A stretch of 64,000 bases of DNA from Amoebidium appalachense (taxonomy: Eukaryota; Ichthyosporea), in assembly GCA_963693365.1 (NCBI GenBank), contig CAVNZM010000008.1:124001-188000 (forward strand), read 5' to 3'. How positions within the stretch are numbered: the stretch's first letter is position 1; every line of letters starts with the position of its first letter. Shown here in pieces: positions 51,839 to 64,000 of this stretch. Position numbers and translations under genes: made by a program. The notes under the pieces are model-generated. The model did not search any database, was not told the DNA's origin, and saw nothing but the letters and a program-made list of their open reading frames with translations.

Positions 51839-52861
51839 TATAGGCGATAAAACATTAAGTCACAGGGATACTGCAATAGAAGAGGCTCATTTCACACACT
51901 CGCGAAGCAGCCAGAAAAGGAGGAGAGGGGGGGGGGGGGGGGGGGGGGGATAGAGGAATGAAATAACATCTAGGCGTTTTGTGCCAAACCTATGCACGGA
52001 CACCCAAAGAACACAAGAAGTGAATAATAACCGTGCACCGCAGATGGGTGGGTGGGTGGGTGGTTGGTGGTGGTGGTGGGGGGGGGTAGGGGGGGGGGGG
52101 TATGCAGTTGATCAAGCATGTAGTACAGGGTTTGTTAGAACCAGGAGTAAGGGAGACAGGAAAAGAAGATAATAGAGGCAGAAAACACTTGACCAGAGTC
52201 AGAGCCCATCGTCTTGAGGGTTCTGATGCCTCCACAAAAAAAAAAAAAAAAAGAATCTCCACTATTTAACTCTCAGGTATGGTTCCCAACACATGCATTT
52301 ATCTTAACGGCAATGAGCAAGTTAACCCGTCTTCCAAAGACGTGCAGGGTTGTTCAAGGAGCAGTAATCTAAAAAAAAAACCAGAACCCGAAACGCATGC
52401 AAGGAGACAATTATAACAAAAAAACACAAGCAGACAAGTAGAGCAAAAGTCGGGCTCATACAAAGCTTCCCATTCCCTAACCTATTTAAACACGAGCAGG
52501 GAGGGGCGAGGGGAAAGCGGAGGTTCATATGTGTATGTATGTGTTGAAACTCGGCTTTGTATATGGTGCAAGCTCGTGTTGGTATCCGAATCTAGATACT
52601 CTCCGTGTGCACCTACAAGTGTGTCTAACTGTGTGCAGACAAAAGCGAACAAGCACCCTATGTGCCACGGACGGAAAGGGAAGGTTAGACCATACCAGCC
52701 CAATGTACTTGAAACATGATGATCTTTCCGGAACTCTACATAAACAAGAAAAGCAAACATCTCACACTGTGCGCTCAAGCTCTCCCAACTCGCGCACCTT
52801 TCTTTGGGTCGTCTGGCACCAGTGGCGGCAGGGGCCTCTTTTCTCTCTGCTCCGAGTCCAT
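48823..52861 (-). CDS. F-box plus leucine-rich-repeat protein, reading frame displaced three times
   Basis: Exon 1 is 52861-52798 (ATG; MDSEQREKRPLPPL), phase 1. It joins the acceptor CCCCTACAG before 50981, in phase, to give an F-box at residues about 22-60 (LSDDILAMIISHLPHTDRL, then VCRRLG). F-box proteins bind SKP1 in SCF ubiquitin ligases and use repeats like the following ones to choose substrates. Several hundred residues of irregular LRRs follow (LREISIAGSF; LQSLKLHAESVDLSML; LRRFIFSEFSNLDLL), ending at 48823. The second exon cannot be read in one frame: it moves +1 between about 50880 and 50800, +1 near 50540, and +1 near 49590, with protein-like sequence on both sides each time. No intron fits the first switch. 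It may be a recent pseudogene, or the sequence may contain errors. A 27-bp tandem duplication (50688-50741) adds nine residues in frame. Confidence 0.7.
50983..52797 (-). repeat. F-box gene intron with GT, C and G runs
   Basis: Holds (GT)n at 50989-51087, a C/T-rich block at 51140-51330, and a C14-T8-G39 palindromic run at 51777-51837. Further G runs are at 51929-51949 and 52077-52100. No coding signal seen. Confidence 0.65.
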
Positions 52862-53800
52862 GTTGACTCTCAAAGGAACTAGCACCTAGCGTGGGGCTAG
52901 ATTCTAGACAAATGGCAGGGTCACAGCGCAAGCGATGGGTACAACGTGAGTGTGAAAAAAGGCAAAAGTGAAGCTGACACGGTTTGTGTTCTAACTCAAA
53001 ACAAAACGACGTGGTCAACCCTATTGTTCACAGCTCCCTTGTGTCTGTCCTTAGAAGCAGTTCGCCCCATATATGCGTGGCAGAAGCTCTGGCTACTACG
53101 TGAAAGTGACTATGGATGCGTTACATGTTTCTGCCAGCGAAAGACCAATGTTCGTGTTTAGATACACCTGTACAGGTTCACAAGAGTCCAGAGTGTTGAC
53201 CAAAAACGCCCGACTCGGCGACTGCCCCGTTTGTGTGGCTTGAGATCTAGAGTCTGACGTCACGTCAGCACCACAACTTGCCATTTTTGGAAGGATCTAT
53301 GTGTCATGGAGGGTGTCTGACCATACACCAATCAAATGTGCGTACTGACAAATTTGTGCATACCATTTCTATGCCGTACCTTATATAAAGCGGCGTAGCT
53401 ACTGTATTGTGGTGGCTTGTAAGGTGCATTTTTTCACCTTTATTTCCTGCAGGCTAATACGTGGCTCTAAATAAGGGCAACTCCTAAGTTGTGCCCTTGT
53501 ATCTTTCATCGGAGGGCGGCTCGCGGCGCGCCCTTCGCCGGTGGCTCACGGGTGGTGCCGGTACAGCCAATCAAAGCGAAATAGCCTTTTTTGGGAATCA
53601 ATTCAAAACAAACTCAAGTCAAGCCGGCAGCTCAGCGGCTCACCTACTCACAGTGCCAGCGGCTACAAGTGGAGCATTCAACAACTGAAGCAACCCACCG
53701 CCAGTTACCCTCTGTGGAGCTACCAGCAGGGTGTCCTACCAGACAGGCACACGGTCCAGCTGCAGGGCAACACAGGCTATAGCCGCCCACCTACACCAAC
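52862..53800. promoter_or_regulatory. Divergent promoter of the F-box and GH3 genes
   Basis: The two start codons are 939 bp apart and point away from each other. TATATAAAG at 53382-53390 is correctly oriented for GH3 and predicts a start near 53415 and a leader of about 385 bases. An ACCAATCAAA box lies at 53328-53337. No TATA was recognised for the F-box gene. The stretch lacks long homopolymers. Confidence 0.6.
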
Positions 53801-54914
53801 ATGGCCCTGCCCGTGGCTGCCGGGCTATTGTTCCTGCTGGGTGCGACCAAGGCCCAGCTGCCCTACCAGGACCCAAAAAGGTCGCCAGAGGAGAGGGCAC
53901 ACGACCTGGTCACGCGCCTGACCAGGGAGGAGAAGCTGGCCCAGGTCCAGAACGGAGGTGCGTCTGTGTGTGTGTGTGCGTGCGTGTGTCTGTGTGCCTG
54001 TGTCTGCGTGTGCTTGTGCGCGCGCGCGCGCATGTGTGTGTGTGTGTGCGCGCGCGCGCCCGCGCGGGTGTGCGTGCGTGCGTGCGTGTGTGTGTGTGTG
54101 TCTGTGTCTGTGTGTGCGTGTGTGTGTGTGTGTGGCATTGTGTGCGTGTGTGCATGTGTGCGTGCGTGTCTGTGTGCGTCTTTGTGTGCGAGCCTATGCG
54201 TTTGGGGGGGCTTGCATGTGTGGATCCATTTGTGGCTCTTTGTGGACATGGTTTTGCGCATGTCGCGTTGTGCACATGTGCGTGCCTAAAGCAAGTCTTG
54301 TGTGTTTCTGGTTGTGACAGTTCAAGCCTGTGCCTGGGTGCGCTGTGAGTGTCGAAGGGTTTTCGTTTATGTTCATCACACTTTTGTGGGGAAAGTGGCA
54401 CCTGTATGTCTGTGTGGGCAGCAAGAAATGTGTGCTGTGGTAAGTCTGCCGACACTTACCGAGCCCCCCAGGGACTGACCCTGCCCCCGGCATATCGCGG
54501 CTGGGCATACCCCCCTTCCAGGTAGGCTCTGGGTGTGTCGGTCACTTGCACTGCGCCCACCATACTGCTGGCAACTAGACCAGACACGAGCTTCTCCTTA
54601 CAGTGTATTGACCTACAAATATTGCATAGGTCCTCACCTCAAGGCACCCACCCACCTTCCCATCTCATTCCATATAGACCTTTCACCACCCTCCTCCTCC
54701 AATTAGTCATCGCACTAGCAAGGCTTTTTTCCTCCCTCTATACACACACGTACACCAGACAGTTGTCTTTGACTCTTCTCTCACCCCCTTGTTCGCATAC
54801 CCACACAGGTGCACGATTTTCACAAGTGTGAGCACACTTGCACGTGCACGCACACACACACACGGCTTGCTGGATGGCTTCCTCGAGCATTCCTTTGCTG
54901 GCTCGTTCATCCCT

Positions 54915-54958
<44 letters not shown>

Positions 54959-55059
54959 ACACACAACATACACACCCCACACACACAAACATACACAAAC
55001 ATACACGCACGTAGGCACGAGCACAAACACAAACACGGTTGTGTATGCACCCACATATC

Positions 55060-55130
<71 letters not shown>

Positions 55131-56334
55131 GCACAAATATGTGCACGGTGCACGCACACACACACCAACACATACACACGCTCACCCACATGCAAATAGA
55201 TCCCCCCCCCCCTTCCTGCCTCCTACGCGCCCCCCCCCCCCTCCCCATACCCCCTTCCCCCCCTCCTGCCTCTTCCCCTCCCTCCCCTCCCCCTCCCTCC
55301 CCCTCCCTCCTCCCCCCTGGCAAAAACACAGTGGGGCAACGAGTGCCTTGCAGGTGGAGCCGAGCCACCGTCAGGGCCGACCACGGCATTTCCACAGGCG
55401 CTGGGGCTTGCGTCGACGTTTGACAGTGACGTCATGCACAGGGTGGCGCAGGCCATAGGCAGGGAGGTGCGGGCCAAGAACAACGACTACGTGGCCAGGG
55501 GGGTCTATGACTACCACAGCGGTGTGGCCTGCTTCAGCCCAGGTGGGGTGGCTGGGCAGGAGGGCTGGGTGTGTGTGGGCTCCTCGGTGGGGGGTTGGGT
55601 TGTTTTTGGCTAGGGAGGCAAGAGCTGCAAGGGGAGCCTGCAGTGAAAGTGGTGGGGGAGGAGTGTTTGTTTTTTTGGTGGTGGGGGAGGGGGGGGGGGA
55701 TTAGCATGAGGTGGAATAAATGGGAGCTCGGTTAAAGCATTCAGTTTGCCTGCTATCTGTGTGTGCACATGCCTAACTGGACATGCCACCCCCCCCCCCC
55801 CCCCCCCCCCCCCCCCAAACACACACACACTCACAGTGATCAACATCTTCCGTGATGGGCGCTGGGGAAGGGGCCAGGAAACATACGGGGAGTGTCCGTA
55901 TCTGACGGGGCACATGGCCAAGGCCTATGTGACGGGCCTGCAGGGCAATCACCCCAAGTACATGCAGGTCAGGCCTAGTTCTATCACCCCAAGTACATGC
56001 AGGTTAGGCCTAGTTCTATCACCCCAAGTACATGCAGGCTAGGCCTAGTTCTATCACCCCAAGTACACGCAGGTCAGGCCTAGTTCTCTCTACCACACCC
56101 CAGCACATTGAGCAAACACTTGCACACTTGACTTCACACACATGCACACGCACCGTGTCCCACGGTTTGTATGTTTGGCTATGTTGCATGTTTGCCGACC
56201 TGCATGGGGCTGTGCACATGTAGACTGAAATCTGAAGCGAATGGCGGGCTGCATTGGGTGGTGGTCTTATTCTTGAGGGGGGTCGTGGTCTTGGTTCCCA
56301 CCTCTTACAGTAAGTGTTTCTTACCTTTCCGCCT

Positions 56335-56365
<31 letters not shown>

Positions 56366-56838
56366 CTTTGCATTGGGTGCTGCGCGGTTGGGTGGGTGGT
56401 GGTGGTGGTGGTGTGTGTATGTGTGGGTGGGTGTGTGGGTGGGGGGAGTTGGGGGGGGGGGGGGAGGGCTTTGTGGCAGGGATGGATGTGTGACGCGGTT
56501 GGGTGCAGGCACTAGCAGGCTGCAAGCACTATGCCGTGCATGCTGGCCCCGAGGATGGCCCCATCAGCAGGTTCGAGCTGGACGCCCAGCCCACACACAC
56601 GGACATGCACGTGACATTCCTGCCTGCTTGGAAGGTATGCGGTCTCTCTGTTCCTCGGGTGGGCCGGGAGGGGGTGGGGGGAGAGGCGGGGGGATGGGGG
56701 GAGGGGGGATGGAAATGATCATGGTTGTGTCGTTTCTAGATGGCCCCCCCCCCTCCCCACCACCACCACCACCACCACCACCACCAGCAGCTCGTCTTTC
56801 CACGCTATGACCCACGTTCCGGTGGAGTGGGGGGAGTG

Positions 56839-56873
<35 letters not shown>

Positions 56874-57652
56874 GGGGGGGGGGGGAGGGGAGGGGGGGAG
56901 GGGGGGGGGGGGGGGGGGGGAAAGGGGCATGTGCAGACAAACTCAACATACATGCCGGGCATACACACACATAACAATCATCCCCCTCCCACACACACAC
57001 ACACCCACAGGCCTGTGTGGAGGCCAAGGTGCAGTCTGTTATGTGTGCATACAGCAGTGTGTACGGGGTGCCTGCCTGTGCCAGCAAGTACCTGCTGCAG
57101 GATGTGCTGCGTGACGGGTTGGGGTTTGAGGGCTATGTGGTGAGCGATGAGGGCGCCCTGGAGGTCATCGCCACAGACCCAGAGCACTGCCCGCCAAACA
57201 CCACATGCCACGGCCACCGCTATGTCAAGACTTACACAGAGGCTGCAGGTATGGGCGGGACCAGTACTAAAATAGATGGGGGGGGGGGGGGGGAGGGGCA
57301 ATGCCAGTACTAGAGCTAGTTAGGAGGGCGGGGGGAGGGGGGGGGGGGGGGGGAGGGGGGCAACAGGAAAAGTTCTAGAGCTAGATAGCAGGAGAGGGGG
57401 GAGGGAGGAAATGTGCCGGAACAGTAGTGGGAATGTTCGATATTTGGAGAGGGTGGGAGGTTGGCAGGGTATTTTAAAAGAGTGATACGATTTTATTTTT
57501 TTTTGTGTCCGTAAGGGGGGGGGGGGGAGGGAGGGAGGGGGGGGGGGGGGGAGGGGATTAGCCGGGAACGTTGCTGAATGCAATGCTCGACTCGCCATAT
57601 GTCTTGGGTTTCGATTCGTTTCAGGGTCTTCATTTTATTTCAGCCTGCAGCA

Positions 57653-57684
<32 letters not shown>

Positions 57685-59998
57685 AAAAAAAAAAACCACC
57701 ACCACCCCACCCACCCCCCCTCCTCCCAAGCACATGCACACACGGCATGCCACACCGCTACCGGCCACTGCCGTCTATGTGCTGACTGCTGGCGCAGGGC
57801 TTGCACTGGAGGCCGGCACAGACCTTGAGCTGCATCCTGGGCCCAATGGGCGGGTGTTCAACATGCTGGGGGAGGCACTAGACGCAAACCTCACCTCTGA
57901 AACGGCTCTCGATAGGGCACTTATGTACGTGCCTGACCCACACTATCTCTTACGTTGCCAGCAATTTATGTGCTCCGGCATTTGCGTTTTATCGACACAG
58001 GTGTGTGCTGGCACTGCATGTCGGCATATTCACCCCCCCCCCCCCCCCCCCCCCTCCCCCAACCCCGACCAACCCACCCATCCTCTCGTCCCCCAGCTGA
58101 TTGGACCTAAAAATGGGTACTGTGGATGACTGGGGCGGGGGGGCAGCGGCTCTGAGGATGGGTTCTGCTTATTATGCCTACCCTTTATGTGTGGTTTGCG
58201 CTCTATGGTGTTGTTCTTTATAAAATTGTACTCTGAAGCACATTCTAACCCCCCCCCCACACCACCACGACCACCACGACCACCACAGGCGGCTGTTCCG
58301 TGCCCGTGTGCGTCTTGGAGACCTGGACCCCCCCGAGGGCAACCCCTACCGCCAGATCCCTTTAAGTGTTGTTGACTCGGACGAGCATAGGGCCCTGGCC
58401 CTGGAGGCAGCCACCAAGTCCCTTGTGCTGTTAAAGAACACGAACAATAGCCTGCCCGTGGCGCCTGCTGCCATGAAAGGCAAGACAATAGCCATATTTG
58501 GCGCCCATGCCGTGATCCCTGATCTGATGCGGGGCAGCTATCGCCCACTGCCCAGCTTTGTGGTCACCCCGGAGCAGAGTGGGTGCCCCTTAACAACACC
58601 CCAATACACATGGCTACCCCATACAGTGACCTTGGTGTGAGAATGCAGTACTCTGTGCACCCCTGTAAGAGAAAAACGAGTGTGCATCCCCATGCAGTTC
58701 ATGCCGCATGCTGGGTGTGTCATGCCCACCCATGCTGTGCTGTGCCACTCTCAGACTCGAGTGCACAAGCCCCTGCCTGTGTCATCTGACCTGACCCATA
58801 CCGTGCACAGGCATACGAGGGCAGTATGTTGACAGCCCTGTGGTTGTGATGGTGGGCTGTGACGGGGCCCAGTGTGATGCCCGGCGCTACAACCAGCAGC
58901 GCCACGAGGTGCAGGCAGCAGCACGGGCCTGTGCCTTGTGTGTGGTGGCGGTGGGCCTGTCCCCCCAGATGGAGGCCGAGACCTCCGACAGGCAGGACTT
59001 CAACCTGCCTGGTGCCCAGCTGACAATGGCCTTGGTACGTGCCTGCACATGTAGTGTGCTGGTTTTCTGGGCTCGCCGTGCCTGTTGCCATCTCTCTACA
59101 GAGGCCCGCTGCACACTGCTCACTTCCAGGCACACACAGTACACACTGACAGGCACACACAGCACACAGCACACAGCACACACTGACAGGCACACACCAC
59201 ACAGCGCACACTGACAGGCACACACCACACAGCACACACTGACAGGCACACACCACACAGCACACACTGACAGGCACACACCACACAGCGCACACTGACA
59301 GGCACACACCACACAGCGCACACTGACAGGCACACCCAGCGCACACTGACAGGCACACCAAGCACACACTGACAGGCACACACAGCACACAGTGCCAGGG
59401 GCACACACCCAGCACACACTGACAGGCACACACAGCACACACTGCCAGGGGCACACACCCAGCACACACTGACAGGCGCTCACAGCACACACTGACAGGC
59501 ACACACAACACACACTGGCGGGCACACACAGCACACACTGACACCCCCCCCACAGGACGTAGCCAACAGTGCGCCTGCCGGCTCCACGGTGGTGATAGTG
59601 GTCTACAGTGCCGGGCCCCTTGCCATTGGCCCCCTGCTGGCCCATCCCAAAATAGCCGCCATCCTGCACCATGTCTATCCGGGCCAGGCTGCAGGCACCG
59701 CCCTGGCCCAGGTGTGGCCCAGGACACTCTAAGCACAGGGCACATGCACACACCTACAGCCTCCCCCCCCTCCCCCCTCCCCTCCCTCCTCCCTCCCCTC
59801 CTCCCCCCCCCCTCCCCCCCCCCCCCCCTCCCCGATCAGACTGCACTTCTGAAGTCCAGGCCACCAGGTGGCACAAGAGCTCAGCCCCCATACAAGTGCA
59901 CGCTGCGTACCATGTAAAGCAAGCCAGGGCACGTATGGATGCATTGCATTCTCCTCCCTACTCATATATCAAAGGCCTCTGATTCGCCCTGAACCCCT

Positions 59999-60071
<73 letters not shown>

Positions 60072-60290
60072 ACACGACACACACACGACACACACACACA
60101 CGCACGTGCAGGTGCTTGCAGGGGAGCACAGCCCCGCCGGGCGTCTAGCTGTGACGTGGCCCACGGGTCTTCCAGCCCAGCCGCTGACCAACTACAGCAT
60201 GCAGGGCCGCACCTACCGCTATGCCTCTGCGGCCCCACTGCTGCCCTTCGGCTACGGCCTGGCTTACACAACCTTCCACTACAGGTGCAT

Positions 60291-60324
<34 letters not shown>

Positions 60325-61223
60325 TCCCCCGCTCCACCATCACCACCACCACCCATCCCATCCCTTCCCCTCCCCCCCCCACCACCCACTCACCCACCTC
60401 CACTCCCAAGAACCCCTCCCCTCCCCCCGCCCCCCCTGCCGTCGCCCCACCACCACTACCACCACCACCCACCCCATCCCCCCCCCCCCCCCATCCGCCC
60501 CCACCCACCCACCCATCTCCGCCTGCACGCCCCTCTCCCCCCCCCCCCCCCCCCCCCCTCTCCTCCTCACCACCACCAGCACCAGCACCGACCTCCAACC
60601 CCTTGTCTCGTTGCATCGCACGACCCAAATACCAAAATTATTCGGCCTTTGTCAGCCTATGGACACTGCAGATTGGAGCCGAGGAACGTGGGAGATACCC
60701 TCACAAACCCTCCAAAAAGAAGCAAAGGGGAATGGAAAAACGCAAACACCCCAATGCGCATCGAGCCAGATCTAGACACCCTCGAACCCATTAATATGCA
60801 AACATGCATACACAGTGCAGTCCCCCACACATGCAAAACTATGTGTGTGCACACAAATAGACACACACGTACATGCACACACGTACATGCACACACGTGC
60901 ATGCACACACGTACATGCACACACGTACATGCACACACGTACATCTGCGCACACACCATCGTGCATACAGGCCATGTGCTCACACACGGACACATACACA
61001 CACGCACACACGCATGCACAGAAACACCCACACATACATGTGCAGACACACACACATGCGCGCGGGTGCGCGCACGCACACCCAGACCCCCCACCGACCA
61101 TGCACCCCCCCAGTGACCTGCAGGTGGGCAATGCTACGGTGACGCCCTGCCAGGGCCAGCAGCTGGCTGTGACCGTCACAAATGTTGGGGAGGTGGCTGG
61201 AGACGAGGTGATCCAGGTATGAA

Positions 61224-61256
<33 letters not shown>

Positions 61257-61835
61257 TGAGATGTACTTTCAGTGGCAGGGGTGCGTGGCTGCAAAGTTGA
61301 GAGGGGAAGAGGGTATTATGGGGGGCGGGGGGGGGAACTGGCATGGGATGAGATGCACATGGCAGGATGTGTGGTTGCAAAAGGTGGGAGAGGGAGGGGG
61401 GGGGGGGGGGAGGGGGGGGGGGGGGGGGACGGGGATTTTATGTCGGGCAGGATTGAGATTACGAGAGATCTATGCTTCCGACAGTGAGTGCAGCAAGAGG
61501 GTGGGGAGATAGAGCAATGGGGTGGGGAGATAGACAAGGGGGCTGCATGAGGTCCTTGCTGCATGGTGTGTGCCTCACATATGACCCACCACATGGGCTG
61601 CAGGTGTATGTGTCATGGGGTGTGCAGGCTGCAGGGCTGGGCATGCCCCAGAGACAGCTGGCAGGGGCCAGGCGGGTGTTCCTCAAGCCCCAACAGAGCA
61701 CAAGGCTCAGCTTTGATCTGCGCCCAGACCAGCTGGCACTATACAGGTGGGCCATTGTGCCATGCACATGCATGCAGCACAAACACGTGCACACACGGCC
61801 ACACTGTCACCCACACACAAACACGCACGCACGCA

Positions 61836-61881
<46 letters not shown>

Positions 61882-62049
61882 CACACACACACACACACTC
61901 ACTCACTCACTCACTCACACACTCACTCACTCACTCACTCACTCACTCACACTCTCACGCACTCACTCACTCACACTCTCACGCATACTCACACTCACAC
62001 TCACACTCACACTCAAACTCACACACACACGACACTCACATGCACATGC

Positions 62050-62088
<39 letters not shown>

Positions 62089-62304
62089 CGCAAATGCTCA
62101 CCGGCACGAATAAACATCGCCACCACCATACGAAGGCACAAGCACACCAACAAATCGTGCACGTACAGGCACGGCCATGCACCACCCTGCCATACACATA
62201 GTGTTAAGTGATGACCTGACCACTTCCCCCACCACCCCCACCCTCACTTCATGGCTCAGACCTAACACCCCCCCCCCCCCCCCCCCCCTCCCCCTCCCCC
62301 CCCC

Positions 62305-62335
<31 letters not shown>

Positions 62336-62526
62336 ATACACACACACAAACACACATACACACAAACAAACAAACACACAGCAAGGACCAGTGGGTGCTT
62401 GTGCCGGGGCCTGTGACGGTGGCCGTGGGGGGGCAGCAGCCCGACCAGCAGGTGGCTGCCCCGTCCAATGTGCTGCGGGCACAGTTTACCATATATGGCA
62501 GCACCACCCCAATGCGCACGTGCTGA
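53801..62526 (+). CDS. Secreted GH3 family glycosidase, beta-xylosidase/beta-glucosidase type, complete (14 exons)
   Basis: Exons: 53801-53957, 54472-54521, 55332-55542, 55837-55967, 56509-56634, 57011-57248, 57798-57924, 58289-58578, 58811-59034, 59556-59711, 60112-60284, 61114-61216, 61604-61746, 62382-62526. All phases agree, giving 757 residues, the usual length for fungal and plant GH3 beta-xylosidases. Residues 1-18 are a signal peptide ([18 protein letters not shown]). The N-terminal barrel carries [24 protein letters not shown], and [10 protein letters not shown] with the predicted nucleophile Asp271. The second domain has [11 protein letters not shown] and [14 protein letters not shown], and the C-terminus has a fibronectin III-like fold ([16 protein letters not shown]). 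GH3 enzymes cleave terminal beta-linked xylose, glucose or arabinose; the substrate here cannot be read from sequence. The frame is intact throughout, including an exonic C7 tract. Exon 4 ends in a tandem repeat that duplicates its donor. Confidence 0.95.
55948..56085 (+). repeat. 35-bp tandem repeat over the exon 4 donor site of the GH3 gene
   Basis: Four copies of a unit containing CACCCCAAGTACATGCAGGT and CAGGCCTAGTTCTAT. The first copy is the end of exon 4 with its donor at 55968. The others carry GT at 56003, GC at 56038 and GT at 56073. Confidence 0.9.
58148..58249 (+). repeat. Diverged copy of the dispersed repeat, GH3 intron 7
   Basis: Begins CTGAGGATGGGTTCTGCTTAT, matching the copies at 19049 and 19482 for about 22 bases with one change, then diverges. 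It ends CACATTCTAACCCC before a C run, like a short stretch at 18423-18442. Confidence 0.5.
59125..59545. repeat. Minisatellite, about 28-bp unit, GH3 intron 9
   Basis: Repeats of ACACTGACAGGCACACACCA plus CACAGC, with shorter variants of 22-24 bp, running up to the exon 10 acceptor region. Confidence 0.85.
60000..60082 (+). repeat. C58 run followed by (CA)n, GH3 intron 10
   Basis: C run at 60000-60057, the longest homopolymer in the window, then CA repeats leading to the exon 11 acceptor GTGCAG at 60111. Confidence 0.95.
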
Positions 62527-63229
62527 GCCCCCAGCCACGTGGGCTGTGCACCAGCAATGGCTGTGATAGCGGGCCAATGGGATATGGGCACGGCACCAGG
62601 CCCTGGGGGCAGCAACGTGTATGGCCCGTGTGCCTGTCTGCCACAGCATGGGGACGGGCCAGGGCCCAGTTTGTTGGCCTGCCAGTGCACAGTTCCCAGT
62701 TTATTTTGGCCACCTGGTTCGTCTTTGGTCCCGGCTGGCAATGATTTCTGTTGTTTGCTCCCCTGGCCATGCGGGCCCTTGGCTGATAATGTGGAAGGAG
62801 ACACAAGGTTCAGCTGCTGTGTAGATGCAGACAGACACAGTGCCACATGCAGCACCACACATCCACACATCCAGATAATAGACATGCACCAACAATTGCA
62901 AGCATACACTTTCCAAACGGAGCAACAAGCACACACATGGGGACATGCATCCACACACATATTCGTTTATGACATGCACCTACGATTACACCCGATGGGA
63001 CATGCATTTAATCTAAAACTTTTCATACATAATATTAGTTGCATGCTGTTGCACTGCCAATCGTGCGCACGAGCATTAGCTCTATGTACGTGGATATGTG
63101 CCTGTTGGTGGCAGGCCTTTTTACCCTAGTATTTTTAAGACAGCATTTTCAAAGTTGACTTCCTTTTGCTCAAGTCAATACATTGGGGAATGTAATGTCT
63201 TTGTACAGTATAGGCTGCATTTTCGTTCT

Positions 63230-63235
63230 AATAAA
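63230..63235 (+). terminator. Polyadenylation signal for the GH3 gene
   Basis: AATAAA in GTTCTAATAAACCTG, about 700 bases after the GH3 stop, within AT-rich sequence. It is the first canonical plus-strand signal after the stop. Confidence 0.5.
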
Positions 63236-63538
63236 CCTGTTTTGCTATTTTTAGCAATATGATTGACTATAGCATCATCCCATGGTTTCGTTTTCTTGTA
63301 GCACTCCACGCTCGATAGTAATGGCACTAGTGGTATTTCTGAATTTCTCGCTTGGAAGTGTCATTCAAACTGTCATTCAATGGGATGTGCATGAATAAAA
63401 TCATTTAAAAAACTTAATATACCACCTACTCTCCGAGCCCACAGCGACCCCCCCCCCCCCCCCCCCCCGCCATCCCCCTCCCCTCGGCCGCCCGCCCGCC
63501 TGCCCGTGTGCACACGTGTGGCCGCGGAGTCCTGGAAT

Positions 63539-63580
<42 letters not shown>

Positions 63581-64000
63581 CCGCCGCCGCCCGCCTGCCT
63601 GCCCGTGTGCACACGTGTACAATGTGGCCATGGAGTCCTGGAATTGTCATATAGCCTATGCCTATAAAATAAAACAGCAGGCCGGGTTGGATACACCTAT
63701 TAATTTGAAAATTCATCAAGATTAGAACCACTATGTAGTACTAATAGATAAAGATACCCACCGGCGTGGCTGGGGTGAATACCCTGGGCTAAGTGTGTGC
63801 AAAAAGTTAGGATTGTTTAAAGGTGTGTTAGCTTAGCTAATAATACCGTAGCACCCTAGCTAGAGTACTGTCGGTGCTGGGTGGAAGCCGGTAGTTCCCA
63901 ACGAGGGCCCCAAGGGGTCCTTCGGGGAACAAAACGGGATAAAATTAATTCAAAAAAAAACTAACAAATAAGGAAGAGTGTGCTGGTTACCGGTGGCAAA
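63236..64000. other. Spacer at the window end with a duplicated GC-rich segment
   Basis: No gene seen. Two related segments (63487-63540 and 63579-63645) share CCCGTGTGCACACGTGT and GGAGTCCTGGAATTG and are separated by a C run at 63541-63578. A further C run lies at 63449-63468. Confidence 0.55.

Overview
This is nuclear DNA from a eukaryote. Protein-coding genes on both strands are split into short GC-rich exons by GT-AG introns. The introns and spacers are filled with poly-C/poly-G runs (many over 30 bases), (CA)n/(GT)n microsatellites and 25-48 bp minisatellites. Gene content (a spliceosomal CDC5-type Myb protein, a BAR-domain protein, F-box/LRR, a GH3 beta-xylosidase-type enzyme, a FASTK/OPR-like helical-repeat protein) and long repeat-filled introns suit a free-living protist or alga. 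The sequence alone does not let me name the lineage. All exon models below were built by hand from splice sites, reading phase and protein logic, without any alignment.

Layout. 1-4069 (+): 3' part of a helical-repeat protein. 4362-17881 (-): a complete 22-exon CDC5L/CDC5 gene, the clearest gene here, convergent with the first. 17882-18302: a probable divergent promoter with a TATA box serving a small gene at 18303-21863 (+) whose product starts MGCVC. 24401-29261 (-): weakly supported exons of an unrecognised gene, embedded in repeats. 31846-35488 (+): a four-exon coiled-coil protein. 37814-45771 (-): a BAR domain joined to a class 3 lipase. 48823-52861 (-): an F-box plus leucine-rich-repeat gene whose frame moves three times. 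52862-53800: a second divergent promoter with a TATA box. 53801-62526 (+): a complete 14-exon secreted GH3 glycosidase. The rest is spacer.

Main points of interest: (1) the BAR-lipase fusion, in which one exon encodes the end of the BAR domain and the linker to the lipase, so two adjacent genes are unlikely; (2) a set of reading-frame displacements, all +1, four of them at exonic C/G tracts, which are either sequence errors, disabling mutations or tolerated slippage; (3) a polar compound microsatellite, (C)n followed by (CA)n or (A)n, repeated across the window; (4) a Tc1/mariner-like MITE inside a CDC5L intron; (5) a GH3 exon whose 5' splice site lies in a 35-bp tandem repeat.

The genes do not form a pathway. 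CDC5L acts in pre-mRNA splicing, the GH3 enzyme probably degrades extracellular or wall glycans, the BAR-lipase probably acts on curved membranes, and the F-box protein probably selects substrates for ubiquitination.
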